IMG/VR virus record: IMGVR_UViG_3300020215_000053 | Span: 1-64,000 of that record | Strand: one strand, 5' to 3' | Length of the DNA: 64,000 nt | From: a virus | Shown here: positions 49,341 to 58,306 of the stretch, in pieces | Position numbering within the stretch: the stretch's first letter is position 1 | How the letters are laid out: every line of letters starts with the position of its first letter | Made by a program: the position numbers and the translations under genes | The notes under the pieces: generated by a model | The model's input: the letters and a program-made list of their open reading frames with translations, nothing else | Told to the model about the DNA's origin: nothing | The model's database searches: none

Positions 49341-50086
49341 CACCTTTCTCGATCCCTGGCGAACAGTACAAGCTGCCCCTGGCCAGCCGGAAGTCGTCGT
49401 ACACGCAGGTCTTTTTCCATGGTTCCTCGGTCAATCTCTATGCCGGTATGACCGGCAGCCAGAACTCCCTCACCGACAACTTCGCCAGGCAGGGCTACCT
49501 CGTGCGGCTGCCGCGCGTGGTGCGGTTTTTGTTCTCCTCCTCGGGTGGCACGCCAGCGACCGCGTTCACGAACCACTACAGCCCCCTCTGCTCAAGCCTC
49601 GGTATGGCCCTGGCATCGCATGGGATCTGCGTGGCGTGGGGTAAGGACGGCGGGGCAAGCCAGCGATGGCTCTCGCACGCCACGCCGGACAAGGACGCCA
49701 ACTTCACGGCGGCGAACATGGTGGCGGGAGACATCTTCACCTACGTATTCGCCAGCTCGAACCTCGCTTACGGCAACGACCTCATCGAGTACAACTCCCC
49801 GCTCAGCGCGGCGGCGACACAATACCAGTCGGACTACAACCGCTTCGTGGAGCGGCATCCGCGCTGCAAGAGTTTCGGCGGGCACATCTACCAGGTGCCG
49901 TTCGGCACGGACCTGGACGAGATCGCGCAGCGGGCGGTATCGGGGGCAGCGCCCATGGCCCAGTTCGGCCAGGGGCTCGACCAGTACGGATGGACTTACA
50001 CCGCCGTTGAATGGGACCTGCCCGCGAACTACGTCGGCTTGTCCGCGATCCAGGCGGAAGTTGAGAGTTTCTTCGGCATCGCGTAG
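49331..50086 (+). CDS. Virion protein (251 aa)
   Basis: I place GTG at 49331-49333, overlapping the previous stop; an in-frame extension upstream would lie within the previous gene. Sequence includes YTQVFFHGSSVNLYAGMTGS and PRVVRFLFSSSGGTPATAFT. A mixed strand and helix protein with no recognised motif. Likely tail or capsid surface. Confidence 0.55.
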   Translation: MALTPFSIPGEQYKLPLASRKSSYTQVFFHGSSVNLYAGMTGSQNSLTDNFARQGYLVRLPRVVRFLFSSSGGTPATAFTNHYSPLCSSLGMALASHGICVAWGKDGGASQRWLSHATPDKDANFTAANMVAGDIFTYVFASSNLAYGNDLIEYNSPLSAAATQYQSDYNRFVERHPRCKSFGGHIYQVPFGTDLDEIAQRAVSGAAPMAQFGQGLDQYGWTYTAVEWDLPANYVGLSAIQAEVESFFGIA

Positions 50087-50111
50087 AATCGGGGCAACAG
50101 GAGGATCTGCC

Positions 50112-50822
50112 ATGGCCATGCGACCCTTATCTTTCTTCTCGCGGGATCCGCTCAGCGGCTCGGCTGGTGGCGGGGGCGGGCTTCAGGCTCGCATGGAGTC
50201 GGACTTCGACCCCTTCGAGGCCGCTTCGCAGCGGAGCCTCCAGAACGAGCTGGCCGACAAGTCCGCTGCGGCCAGGCTCCGCGAAGCGCAGATCCAGGCC
50301 AACGCCGCCACGGCGGGGGTGCGAGCGCAGCAGAACAGGTTCAAGCAGATTTTTCCGCTCATCAAGAGCCAGCTTTCGGGCGCGTTCGGCGGCGGGCTTG
50401 GCGGCGGCGCGGCCACGGCGGGGGGCTCGTCCGGCTCTGGCCCGGCCATCAACGCCAACCCGATCTTTTCCGGCTCGCAGATCCAGCAACAGGTCAACGC
50501 CGCCACGGCGGCCAACGATCAGCGGGCGCAGACCCAGGCCCGCCTGGCCCGGGAACAGACTGCCGGCCACGGATTCGGCGCGCAGTCGCCTCTGGCGCGA
50601 GCGCTCGAGATGGGCGCGCAGAATCAGGCCATGGCGGCGAACACGGCCAACGAGCGCGAGATCCGGCTAGGGGCCACGGGGCGCAATGCGGCGCACGTCC
50701 TGGATGCGCAGCGGGCGCAGGAGGAGCAGTACGCCAGCAGAATGCGGGAGGACATCGAGCGCCGCAAGCCGTACTTCCAGCAGCAGCAGAACATGCTCGC
50801 CGTGCTGGCTGGCTTGGTATAG
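50112..50822 (+). CDS. Helical Gln/Ala-rich internal virion protein (236 aa)
   Basis: ATG at 50112 after CAGGAGGAT. Mostly helical, with Gly-rich linkers and Gln-rich coiled coil stretches (QANAATAGVRAQQNRFKQIF, IQQQVNAATAANDQRAQTQA). Resembles phage internal core or ejection proteins in composition. It ends the first part of the late operon. Confidence 0.6.
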   Translation: MAMRPLSFFSRDPLSGSAGGGGGLQARMESDFDPFEAASQRSLQNELADKSAAARLREAQIQANAATAGVRAQQNRFKQIFPLIKSQLSGAFGGGLGGGAATAGGSSGSGPAINANPIFSGSQIQQQVNAATAANDQRAQTQARLAREQTAGHGFGAQSPLARALEMGAQNQAMAANTANEREIRLGATGRNAAHVLDAQRAQEEQYASRMREDIERRKPYFQQQQNMLAVLAGLV

Positions 50823-50823
50823 G

Positions 50824-50886
50824 ATGAAACGGGTCATTGCTTGGAATTGGCGTCGCCTTAACGAATACCAAAACCAAGGCACTTGA
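50824..50886 (+). CDS. Possible 20-residue peptide
   Basis: A tiny frame starts one base after the previous stop, ahead of the terminator. The codons MKRVIAWNWRRLNEYQNQGT are unremarkable and there is little room for a ribosome site of its own. Reported only for completeness. Confidence 0.2.
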   Translation: MKRVIAWNWRRLNEYQNQGT

Positions 50887-50900
50887 CCTCGCCACATAGG

Positions 50901-50941
50901 AGATGCCGGGCGGTTACCCCAAGCCGCCCGGCATCTTTTTT
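50901..50941 (+). terminator. Strong intrinsic terminator
   Basis: AGATGCCGGGCGG (50901-50913) pairs perfectly with CCGCCCGGCATCT (50924-50936), a 13-bp stem with a 10-base loop, followed by a run of T to 50941. It ends the transcript from the structural block. Genes at 51160 and later need their own promoter or read-through. Confidence 0.93.
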
Positions 50942-51159
50942 GCTTTAGCCGGAACAGGGGGCCTCATTCGGAGGATCCGGCCATGGCTGTCGAAATGCTC
51001 GTGATCGTGAGCATCGCCACCTGATTTGGGCTGCCGTTGCGCATGATCGTGCTCATGTGCGGGAACATGGTTGCGGATGAGGCCCTTTCTTCTCATCTCA
51101 TGTCCGGGTAGAATGGCGGCACCACACTTCTTTTCCGGCCCCCGCCCGGAGCCGCGCCA
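50942..51159. other. Non-coding gap after terminator
   Basis: These 218 bases contain no supportable gene. TAGAAT at 51109-51114 could be a -10 element for the gene at 51160, but I see no good -35 at the right distance. A GGAGCC site lies before the start codon at 51160. Confidence 0.4.
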
Positions 51160-52620
51160 ATGCCATTCACCAATCCACTCGGGGCCATGATCGGCTGGAC
51201 CGAGCAAGACGAGGAAGAACTTCTGCGCCAGCGCCGCGAGGGACCGCTGGCCGGCCGCATGCCGGGCATCGTCGGCGGCGGCAGGCTGGGCGGCCTCGGA
51301 GCCGTGGCGCAAGCGGTTGGCGATGCCTCGCTGGGGGCGATGGAGGTAATGCCGCCACCGCCAAGCCCGGAGCGGCCTGCGGTCGAGTTGCCCGGCGCGA
51401 GGCCGCAATTGCCGATCACGCGCATCGTCGCCGACCTGCCCGACCAGAACCGGCCCAGGTCCGGTCCCACCAGTCCACCACCGCCTACGAGTCCTCCGAC
51501 GCCGACCTCGCCGGCGCAGGCTGCGCCGGTACGGGCGCTGACCTTCGGCCCGCAGAGCACGTTGCCCAACGGGGTCGGGGTCCGCGATGTAGCCTTCGAG
51601 ACGGCCGAGTTGGCTTTTGCTCGACAGCAGAATCCCACCCTCCCCATCGTCTCCTCGCCCTACTTCGATCCCAGCGTGGCCCCCACCATCGTTGGCGGTC
51701 CCGGTAACTATGCCGTCATGCGCGGCGGCCAGGTGACGGCGGCACAGACACCGGCCGGCGGAGTGATGCCGAACCCGAACGACCCGGCCTTCTGGCAGGC
51801 GGTCAACGGCCAGATGCGCTTCAATGGTGACGCCTTCGGAGGGGCGATGCAGGGCTACCAGGCCGGGCTTCAGAATGCAGCGAACCAGGCCAGACTGGAT
51901 CTGGCGAGGCAGGAGGCGTTCGGCGGCATGGGGCTTGGCGGGCAATTCGTTCCGGGGCGGCTTCAGACCGATGCCTTGCAGGCGGCCAATGCGGGCAGGG
52001 CGGCGGAGATCCAGCACGGCCCCGATGCGGTCAACGAGCGGAACTTCAGCAGTTTCCTCCAGGCCACGCTTCAGCAGGGGGGCACCATCCAGGATGCACG
52101 GCGGCGCTGGGCCGAGTCGGGGCTGGCCCTGCCACCGTCCCAGGGCGGATCGCCGCAGTCTCCAGCCTCGTTCGGCGCACCTACAGCGACAACGGGCGCA
52201 ACAACTGTGGCGCCGACCGGCCCGCAGCGTGGCCCGACTCCGGTTCAGCAGTCCCCCGAAACGGTAATGGAACAGGTCTTGGCCGAGATGATGCGAGCGC
52301 AGACCCCGCTCCAGGGGGCGACGGGGCCGCGACCGCTGGGGCAGGGGGACGTAGCAAGCTTCATCCAGCGACTGCCGCCGGGATTTCTGGACCAGAACAT
52401 CCAGCAGTTCATGCCGTTCATGATCCGCCGCTTCGGGCCGCAAGTCATGGACCAGTGGTTCACCGGGCGGTCCTGGCGTGGCAGTTCATCGCCGGACGCG
52501 GTAACTCGTCAGGCGGTCATGAACGCCGTCAACCGGGTCCGACCCGGCACCGTCGGCGGCAGCATCGCCAACCCGCAGTCGCCGTGGTGGACCCTGTACT
52601 TCGGCGGGCGGGAGCGGTGA
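51160..52620 (+). CDS. Pro/Gly/Gln-rich virion protein (486 aa)
   Basis: ATG at 51160. A short helical start (GWTEQDEEELLRQRREGPLA) precedes a long disordered stretch rich in Pro, Thr and Ala (RSGPTSPPPPTSPPTPTSPA). A central Gln-rich helical domain (AMQGYQAGLQNAANQARLDL) and a C-terminal domain (FMIRRFGPQVMDQWFTGRSW) follow. Adjacent to the large ejection-type protein; a core/ejection protein is plausible. The 3' end overlaps an opposite-strand gene by 135 bases. Confidence 0.55.
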   Translation: MPFTNPLGAMIGWTEQDEEELLRQRREGPLAGRMPGIVGGGRLGGLGAVAQAVGDASLGAMEVMPPPPSPERPAVELPGARPQLPITRIVADLPDQNRPRSGPTSPPPPTSPPTPTSPAQAAPVRALTFGPQSTLPNGVGVRDVAFETAELAFARQQNPTLPIVSSPYFDPSVAPTIVGGPGNYAVMRGGQVTAAQTPAGGVMPNPNDPAFWQAVNGQMRFNGDAFGGAMQGYQAGLQNAANQARLDLARQEAFGGMGLGGQFVPGRLQTDALQAANAGRAAEIQHGPDAVNERNFSSFLQATLQQGGTIQDARRRWAESGLALPPSQGGSPQSPASFGAPTATTGATTVAPTGPQRGPTPVQQSPETVMEQVLAEMMRAQTPLQGATGPRPLGQGDVASFIQRLPPGFLDQNIQQFMPFMIRRFGPQVMDQWFTGRSWRGSSSPDAVTRQAVMNAVNRVRPGTVGGSIANPQSPWWTLYFGGRER

Positions 52621-52818
52621 AACCACCATCCAGCCCGCCGCGGCCACCAGAATGACCACGGCAACCTGCACGAAGAGGACGGTCCAGTGCAGCGCCGATC
52701 CCGGACTGCCGATGAAGCGGTATTCGGTTCCCCACGGTTCGGACCAGGGCGGCACCAGGAGCATCACCGCCACGGCAGCGATCGCCGCCACGACAACCTT
52801 CTTGCGTTCCTCGTTCAT
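52486..52818 (-). CDS. Two-helix membrane protein (110 aa), opposite strand
   Basis: ATG at 52816-52818 with GAGGAGAGATGCG. Two hydrophobic spans, KVVVAAIAAVAVMLLVP and LFVQVAVVILVAAAGWM, flank a loop with WGTEYRF. This is the layout of a widespread small bacterial membrane protein family with a WxEPWG-like loop. The C-terminal 40 residues overlap the preceding gene and may not be native. Convergent with 51160. Confidence 0.6.
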   Translation of the reverse strand: MNEERKKVVVAAIAAVAVMLLVPPWSEPWGTEYRFIGSPGSALHWTVLFVQVAVVILVAAAGWMVVSPLPPAEVQGPPRRLRVGDAAADGAGSDPVDGVHDRLTSYRVRR

Positions 52819-52879
52819 CGCATCTCTCCTCAAGTAGTGACCCCGCGCCAACCGTAGGTCACGACGGAGATCCGGTCAA

Positions 52880-55800
52880 ATGCCGCAACTCCCCGACCCC
52901 TTTGACTTCATCGGTCAACCACGCCCAATCCGCCCTCGCGCTGCCGACATCCTGCCGCCGCAGTCCCCCGAGGAGGAGCAGTCCCTGCTTGGCCAGCTCG
53001 GCTCGGGGCTCCTCTCCGGCCTGGGCTACATCGGCTCCAGCCTCGACAAGGTGCGCCGCGCCGCCTGGGCACTGCCGACCGGCAACGCGCGCGAACTGGC
53101 CGCCATCATCCCCTTCTCCGACGCCCTCGGCATCACCGACCCGACCCAGGCCGTGCATGGCTCGGATTTGCTCGGCGGGGACGAAAATACGCCGTTCCTG
53201 TCCGGCGAAGGGCTGGGCGGTCTGGCCCTCGACATCGCCCTGGACCCGCTCACCTACCTCTCCTTCGGCGGCTCGGCCGTCTCCAAACTCGGCCAGGCCG
53301 CCAAGAAGGCCGGTGTCCTGCCCAAGTCGGGCGCCGCTCGTGCCGCCGGGCTGGCCGCAGCTTCGCCCGAGGCGGCCAAGCTGGCCCAGTACACCGGCCA
53401 GACGGTCGCCGATGTCGCCGGCAAGTCCCTGGGCGGGCACATCGGTGTCGGCCTGCCATGGCCCGGAGCGGCCAACTTCTGGACCGCCGATTTGACCCCT
53501 CTGGGCAACACCCTGTCGGGGGCCGCACAGGCCGCTTCTGGCGCCGTCGGAGCCCTTCCCGTGGTCGGGAAGCCTTTGCAGGCCCTGGGGAGCGGCCTGG
53601 GCGAAGCTGGGGCCGCTACGGGGCGTGCCTGGAACGCCCTTTTTGACCGTGACGTACTCGGCCAGCTCAGCCAGAAAGGTCAAGAATACGGCCGTGAACT
53701 GTCCCTGGCCCGCAAGCTGGCCCAGGAGCAGGCTTTGGAATCGGTCGGTAGTGCGGTCAAGGCATATGGGCCAGACGCGCTCAAGGGTGGGCAGGAAGTG
53801 CGCGGCATCCTGGAAGGGACCTTGCCGGCCGGGCAGGCGTCGGCAGGCGGTCAGCGGGCGGCACCCGTCATCAAGAACGCGCAGGAGGCTTTTCTGGCGG
53901 AGGCGAAGGAGTGGGGGGTGCCGGTTGGGGAGATCGACAACTATTTTCACCGTTCTGTGGTGAAGCCCGAACTGGACGTGGCCCACGGCGGCAAGGGGGC
54001 CGGATCCGGGCTGACGGTACGCTCCCCCTCGCAGATCGCGCGCGAGGAGATCTTGACCAACATCCCGGGCGGCACGGCGGCGATCGAGAAGATGGTGGCG
54101 GACCCGTTCCTATCCGGCACGGCGCGCGGGGCAGGGCAGGACACGGCGGCAGCCGCGCAGCACATCATGCAGAACTACGCCATCCAGGACCCGGTGAAGG
54201 CGAAGAACCTGGCGGAGTTTCTGTATAGCCTCAGCCCGGAGCGGCAAAAGATCGGCCTGTTCGCCAAGGAGGCCATGACGGATTTCGAGGAGGGGCTGAA
54301 GCAGATCGCGCAGTCCACGGCCACGGCCAAGACCATGATCGGCTTTCTGGCCAAGGAGGCGGTGACGGGGGCGAAGCCGCCCGGGGGCCGGTCGCTGGGG
54401 GAAGTGCTGGCCAACGTCGGGCTGGACCGGAACGTGGCCGACATCAAGATGCTCGACGCCCTGGTCGCCTCGGGCAAACATCCACCGTTTCGCGGCAATC
54501 CGGCCCAGCAGGTGCTGACGCTCGACAACCACTTCGTCAGCCGCGAAGTGGCCGACGCCCTGGAGCGGAGCCTGCAAGCCTTCACCATGCCGCGCGTCCT
54601 GGAGCCGGTGGTGAAGGTGTGGGACTCGATCCAGAACCTCACCAAATCGTTCCTGACATCGCCCAACCCGGCCTTTCACGCCCGCAACGCCGCTTCGGGC
54701 CTGTGGCAGAACTACATCCTGACCGGGGCCAAGGCCCTGCCCGACGCCTACCGCGAATCGGCCGCCCTCCTGCGCGACCCGGCCCATGTGGTGAAGGGGC
54801 TCAGCCAGCACCCGGAGTTTCGCGGCCTCTCCGACGCCGCCGCCACGGAGATCCTGCGCCAGAAGGCGTTCACCTCGGGTCTGCTCGGGGCTGGACCGGC
54901 GCAGGACGTGGTCGGGCAGGCGGCGGCGCAGGAACTTCTCATGCGATTTCCGGGTGCCATGCCGGGCCGCAAGGTCGGACTCGAAGCCGTACCCGACTAC
55001 CTTCAGGGGCTGGTCGGGCGAGGTCAGCCGGGGACGGCGGCGGAGAAGGCGAACCCCCTGGCGGTGCGCGGCGTGGGCGGCAGGGCGGAGAGCAAGTTCG
55101 CTCCTGTCGCGGCCGGGCAGAAGCTGGGCAACGAGGTCGAGGACCTGGGCCGCCTGGCCGGGTTCGTGGGGCTGGCACGGCAGGGCTACAGCCTTGATGT
55201 GGCGACCGAGATGGTGAAGGCGGCGCACGTGGACTACACGCGCCTGACCGGCTTCGAGTCGCAGGTGATGAAGCGGCTGGTGCCGTTCTACAGCTTCGCG
55301 CGCGGCAACGTACCGCAGCAATTCCGCCAGATCCTGGAGCGGCCCGGCGGCATCACGGCCAACATGGTGAAGGCCAGCAGCCAGGCCCGCGACGAGTTCG
55401 CCCCCGACTATCTGGGGCAGGGACTAGCCATCCCGGTCGGCGGGGACGATAAGACGCGGCGCTACCTGTCCAGCCTGGGACTGCCGTTCGAGCAGCTTGG
55501 TGAGTTTACGACCTTGCGAGGCTTGGCCGGACAACTGTCGCCTCTTCTCAAGTACCCTTACGAGCAGCTATCCGGCCAGCAGTTGTTCTCTGGCCGCGAC
55601 CTGCGCGATCTGCATTCGAGACTGGGCGACCTCGGCGTCAACCTGCCGCAGCCGGTGGAGAACCTGCTGATGAACTCGCCCCTGTCGCGGCTCATCGGCA
55701 TGGGTTCGACGCTGGTGGATCCGCGCAAGAGCTGGGCGGACGCGGCGCTGAACCTGGCGACGGGGGCAAGGGTGACGGACGTGGACATGCAGAAGGCGAG

Positions 55801-55981
55801 GCAGCAGGCGATTCGCAAGGCGCTCGATGAGGAGTTGCGTGGCCAGCCTGGCGTGGGCGTGTTCAGCCGGATGTATTTCCGCCCGGAAGAGATCCAGAAC
55901 ATGGACCCACGTGAACAGGCCCTGGCTCGGCTATACCTGGCCCAGGAGCAGCGGGCGCGGCAGCAGCGGGCGCAGAGGTAG
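52880..55981 (+). CDS. Large ejection-type / polyvalent internal virion protein (1033 aa)
   Basis: A long mostly helical protein. The N-terminal third contains Gly/Ala-rich hydrophobic segments (LLGQLGSGLLSGLGYIGSSL, GLGGLALDIALDPLTYLSFG). The C-terminal third has MKRLVPFYSFARGNVPQQFR, which matches the LPD38-type pattern seen in phage polyvalent proteins. The LRGQPGVGVFSRMYFRPEEI and QRARQQRAQR C-terminus is basic. Such proteins are usually packaged in podovirus heads and ejected with DNA, crossing the envelope. No lytic domain recognised. Confidence 0.65.
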   Translation: MPQLPDPFDFIGQPRPIRPRAADILPPQSPEEEQSLLGQLGSGLLSGLGYIGSSLDKVRRAAWALPTGNARELAAIIPFSDALGITDPTQAVHGSDLLGGDENTPFLSGEGLGGLALDIALDPLTYLSFGGSAVSKLGQAAKKAGVLPKSGAARAAGLAAASPEAAKLAQYTGQTVADVAGKSLGGHIGVGLPWPGAANFWTADLTPLGNTLSGAAQAASGAVGALPVVGKPLQALGSGLGEAGAATGRAWNALFDRDVLGQLSQKGQEYGRELSLARKLAQEQALESVGSAVKAYGPDALKGGQEVRGILEGTLPAGQASAGGQRAAPVIKNAQEAFLAEAKEWGVPVGEIDNYFHRSVVKPELDVAHGGKGAGSGLTVRSPSQIAREEILTNIPGGTAAIEKMVADPFLSGTARGAGQDTAAAAQHIMQNYAIQDPVKAKNLAEFLYSLSPERQKIGLFAKEAMTDFEEGLKQIAQSTATAKTMIGFLAKEAVTGAKPPGGRSLGEVLANVGLDRNVADIKMLDALVASGKHPPFRGNPAQQVLTLDNHFVSREVADALERSLQAFTMPRVLEPVVKVWDSIQNLTKSFLTSPNPAFHARNAASGLWQNYILTGAKALPDAYRESAALLRDPAHVVKGLSQHPEFRGLSDAAATEILRQKAFTSGLLGAGPAQDVVGQAAAQELLMRFPGAMPGRKVGLEAVPDYLQGLVGRGQPGTAAEKANPLAVRGVGGRAESKFAPVAAGQKLGNEVEDLGRLAGFVGLARQGYSLDVATEMVKAAHVDYTRLTGFESQVMKRLVPFYSFARGNVPQQFRQILERPGGITANMVKASSQARDEFAPDYLGQGLAIPVGGDDKTRRYLSSLGLPFEQLGEFTTLRGLAGQLSPLLKYPYEQLSGQQLFSGRDLRDLHSRLGDLGVNLPQPVENLLMNSPLSRLIGMGSTLVDPRKSWADAALNLATGARVTDVDMQKARQQAIRKALDEELRGQPGVGVFSRMYFRPEEIQNMDPREQALARLYLAQEQRARQQRAQR

Positions 55982-56126
55982 GCTGGTGTTCGCCGCACCA
56001 GTCCTCCGCGTCCGTCTCGGGTGGCCAGTTATCGTCGCGCGGAGCGTGGCGGCGGCAGACGCCGATCTCATCTTCCATATGCTCCCAGTAGCGACACGTC
56101 CGGCAAGTTTCCAGCGAACCCGGCAT
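55863..56126 (-). CDS. Small zinc-binding protein (87 aa)
   Basis: ATG at 56124-56126 after GGAGGAGC; ATG at 56148-56150 is an alternative. CRTCRYWEH, then GVCRRHAP and DWCGEHQ form one Cys3/His-type zinc site common in small phage proteins. Its Pro-Ala C-terminus overlaps the ejection-protein gene by 119 bases on the other strand. It is the last leftward gene of the right-hand early run. Confidence 0.65.
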   Translation of the reverse strand: MPGSLETCRTCRYWEHMEDEIGVCRRHAPRDDNWPPETDAEDWCGEHQPTSAPAAAAPAAPGPGIAEPGPVHVGPCSGSLPGGNTSG

Positions 56127-56164
56127 GTCCCTTGCTCCTCCACCTGGCATGAACGATCTCCCCC

Positions 56165-56383
56165 TCATTCGCTGGCTACTGGACCCGACGGCGACAACCC
56201 AGGAGGCGCTGCTGCTGGCGTCCCATTGCGGCGGAAGGCGGCTCTGGCCTCCTCGTAGCGCCGCCACGCCGCCTGCGCCGCCTTCCACAGCCGCCCGCGC
56301 ATCCGCCAGTCATCGCAGGCCAGCGCCACACCAAGAGCGTCCTGGCACTCATCCAGCAGCCGATGCAGTTCCGCTTGCGTCAT
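56165..56383 (-). CDS. Small helical protein (72 aa)
   Basis: ATG at 56381-56383. Two Ala/Arg/Leu-rich helices (QAELHRLLDECQDALGVALA, WKAAQAAWRRYEEARAAFRR). Overlaps the upstream gene's 3' end by 35 bases. Function unknown. Confidence 0.6.
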   Translation of the reverse strand: MTQAELHRLLDECQDALGVALACDDWRMRGRLWKAAQAAWRRYEEARAAFRRNGTPAAAPPGLSPSGPVASE

Positions 56384-56726
56384 CGGTGGATCGCCTCCTG
56401 TCGCGGATCTTGTAGTACGCGGTCAGGCACGCTTGGCACCAACTCCGCCTGATCCGCCGGCCGTGGCAGGTCGTCGTCGGGAACGAGCCCTTGGGATAGG
56501 CGACCTTGCAGCGCGAGCAGGTCTTGGGTTCTTCCGGCGGGTTCCTGGCGGCCTGTTCGGCGTCGGCCTCGCTGGCGAACACGGCGAGCAGGGTATCGCC
56601 CTGCCATACCCCATAGCCGCCCGCGATCGGCCCCACGCGGCAGGCCCGGCGGCGCTCGTGAGCGGGCGGGGCCTTCTCGCGGAGACGCAGGACGTACTTG
56701 TCGGTGCTGGTAAAGGCCATGACCAT
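56349..56726 (-). CDS. Zinc-finger protein (125 aa)
   Basis: ATG at 56724-56726 with AAGGA; longer in-frame starts lack one. A compact N-terminal domain (FTSTDKYVLRLREKAP, GVWQGDTLLAVFASEADA) is followed by a zinc finger: CSRC then CHGRRIRRSWCQAC. The second part resembles HNH-like finger cores but lacks a clear HNH triad, so nucleic-acid binding is the safer call. Confidence 0.65.
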   Translation of the reverse strand: MVMAFTSTDKYVLRLREKAPPAHERRRACRVGPIAGGYGVWQGDTLLAVFASEADAEQAARNPPEEPKTCSRCKVAYPKGSFPTTTCHGRRIRRSWCQACLTAYYKIRDRRRSTDDASGTASAAG

Positions 56727-56758
56727 TCGCGGCGTCCTTTCCAATCAAGGTTTGCGGC

Positions 56759-57061
56759 TCACTCCATCATCTCTTTCAGCTTCACGAGCAGCGCCAGCAC
56801 GTCGCGGTACGGGCCGGCGTCGGCCGCCTTGAGGTACACCGCCGCATCGAGCAGTTCCTGATAGGCGTCCACCAGATGGTCCCGGCCGCTACCGCGCTGG
56901 ACCGGGCAGCCGTACTTGGCGATGCCGAACTCGCGGCGGGCGCGCATGTCCCGTAGCAGCTTGCACCACCGATCCGACCCAGCTACGTCCTCGATCACTT
57001 CCAGCCACACGTCCCCCTTGGCGGGTCGTGGTGGCGGCTGAGGGGTGGTGGGGTCGCTCAT
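56759..57061 (-). CDS. Hypothetical phage protein (100 aa)
   Basis: ATG at 57059-57061 overlaps the RusA stop (ATGA). Contains WCKLLRDMRARREFGIAKYG, HLVDAYQELLDAAVYLKAAD. This arrangement (a YGxP-type loop followed by DxxQExxDaxvYL) matches a known family of small phage proteins of unknown function, possibly MazG-like. I do not see the MazG catalytic EE pairs clearly. Confidence 0.65.
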   Translation of the reverse strand: MSDPTTPQPPPRPAKGDVWLEVIEDVAGSDRWCKLLRDMRARREFGIAKYGCPVQRGSGRDHLVDAYQELLDAAVYLKAADAGPYRDVLALLVKLKEMME

Positions 57062-57501
57062 GTGCCGATCGTCTCCACTTCGAGGATCATCTTGGGTCCG
57101 TCCAGGTCGTAATACTTGCTCAGGTGTTCGACCGCGATCTGCGAATCGTCCCGCCACAGCACCCCCGTCAGCGCGTCCTCGATCGCCCGCGTCAGCTTGA
57201 GCAGGTCCGGCCTGGTCGTGACCCAGTAGGGGGCGCCAACCTTGACGGCGCCCGTGCTGCGCAGATGCGTCTTGGGGCGGGGGGCGATGAACACGATGGT
57301 TAGCTGGAGCGGTCCTTCGAGCGGGGGGCGGTCGCCGAACTCGCGCCGCACCACGTCGGCCACGGCCCGCTTCCAGTCGCGGCTTTTCGGGTTGGCGTCG
57401 GACACGGCCACACCGATGCTGCCGTCCGTGCGCGGGATCGGGAAGGCCCGCTTCGAGCCGGCCGTCTGGGGTTTGCCGCGGACGACGAAACGGTGGATCA
57501 T
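57058..57501 (-). CDS. rusA: RusA-like Holliday junction resolvase (147 aa)
   Basis: The RusA pattern is clear: a basic N-terminal strand (VRGKPQTAGSKRAF), then the acidic catalytic region RPDLLKLTRAIEDALTGVLW with Asp99 and Asp109, and the DDSQI motif with Asp118-Asp119. RusA dimers cut four-way junctions during recombination or before packaging. Here RPDLLKLT replaces the more common KPDxDNL, so one metal-binding Asp differs; a metal-dependent function is still likely. Confidence 0.85.
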   Translation of the reverse strand: MIHRFVVRGKPQTAGSKRAFPIPRTDGSIGVAVSDANPKSRDWKRAVADVVRREFGDRPPLEGPLQLTIVFIAPRPKTHLRSTGAVKVGAPYWVTTRPDLLKLTRAIEDALTGVLWRDDSQIAVEHLSKYYDLDGPKMILEVETIGT

Positions 57502-57761
57502 GGGCTCACCTTCTTGCAGTGGTACACCGATACATAGCCGCTCACGCCTTCGAGGAACACGACCGGATGCCCGGACGAATCAAGGAAAGCCTCCGACCGG
57601 ACCTTGGCCACGACCGGAGGCCCGAACGGCAGGACGCTCCAATACTCCAGTTCGTCGCCTGGCTTGAAATCCTCGTTGAAGCGGTCCACGGATTCCTGGC
57701 CCATGCCGACCCGGCAGCGGCCACGGAGGTAGTTTTTCGGTTTCAGGATGTTGTCTGCCAT
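57498..57761 (-). CDS. Small strand-rich protein (87 aa)
   Basis: ATG at 57759-57761, overlapping the upstream TGA; overlaps rusA downstream. Sequence RFNEDFKPGDELEYWSVLPF and HPVVFLEGVSGYVSVYHCKK suggests an SH3-like barrel. Such domains can bind DNA or protein partners. Family not recognised. Confidence 0.6.
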   Translation of the reverse strand: MADNILKPKNYLRGRCRVGMGQESVDRFNEDFKPGDELEYWSVLPFGPPVVAKVRSEAFLDSSGHPVVFLEGVSGYVSVYHCKKVSP

Positions 57762-58015
57762 CACGCCCTCCCTTCCGCCTTCGCGATCGCGACAATGAGC
57801 AGACCGTGGACCGCACCGATGGCCAGTTCGATCGCCTCGACGGCTGTCTTGGCATCCGTCAGCAGATCAATGAGTCGTTCCTGATGCCTACCCACTTCCT
57901 TACAGAGATCCTCGCAGGTGGCTTGTAGGGAGGCAAGTTCGGCGCGGAGTTGGGCATTCTCGGCTTGCAAGGTGCTTAGCCACGTATCGGTCATGTTGCT
58001 GAAGTCTGGTTGCAT
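57761..58015 (-). CDS. Small coiled-coil protein (84 aa)
   Basis: ATG at 58013-58015 behind GGAGGAG. Coiled coil through residues 15-50 (LQAENAQLRAELASLQATCE), then an Ala-rich helix. Overlaps the next gene's start. Possibly oligomeric regulator; no DNA-binding motif. Confidence 0.6.
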   Translation of the reverse strand: MQPDFSNMTDTWLSTLQAENAQLRAELASLQATCEDLCKEVGRHQERLIDLLTDAKTAVEAIELAIGAVHGLLIVAIAKAEGRA

Positions 58016-58019
58016 CGGC

Positions 58020-58289
58020 TCACTCCTCCCTCATCTCCCTGTAGTAATGCCACTCCCGCCCGCACGCCTCGCACCGCCCGTCCCGGTAACTATCCCCGCC
58101 CGTCGGCGTCACGAGCAGCACGATCCCGTCCTGGCCGCAGTAGGGACACCGCCTCTCGCGGCACTCGTCGCAGATGTGCCACTGACCTGCCTCGCGAATG
58201 CGTCCCTGGCCGCCAAGTCTGGCGTAGTCGCCGTTCGCGGCGGACCGGAGGCACCAGTCGCATGTGAGGGCGTTGAGGAAACTGGTCAT
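58020..58289 (-). CDS. Multi-zinc-ribbon protein (89 aa)
   Basis: Cys pairs CDWC (10-13), CDEC, CPYCG and CEACG suggest two zinc ribbons. A protein with this many ribbons and so few other residues probably binds nucleic acids. It is the first gene after the 27-bp operator-like palindrome. Confidence 0.7.
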   Translation of the reverse strand: MTSFLNALTCDWCLRSAANGDYARLGGQGRIREAGQWHICDECRERRCPYCGQDGIVLLVTPTGGDSYRDGRCEACGREWHYYREMREE

Positions 58290-58306
58290 CTTGGCTCCCT
58301 TTGTCC

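Noticed and set aside
50942-51159. Small RNA or gene after the terminator
   Set aside because: No start codon with ribosome site and no convincing structure or promoter pair.
52880-55981. Tape-measure protein
   Set aside because: Length alone would fit, but the layout lacks long coiled coils; the LPD38-like segment and the absence of tail-sheath or baseplate genes favour an ejection-type protein.
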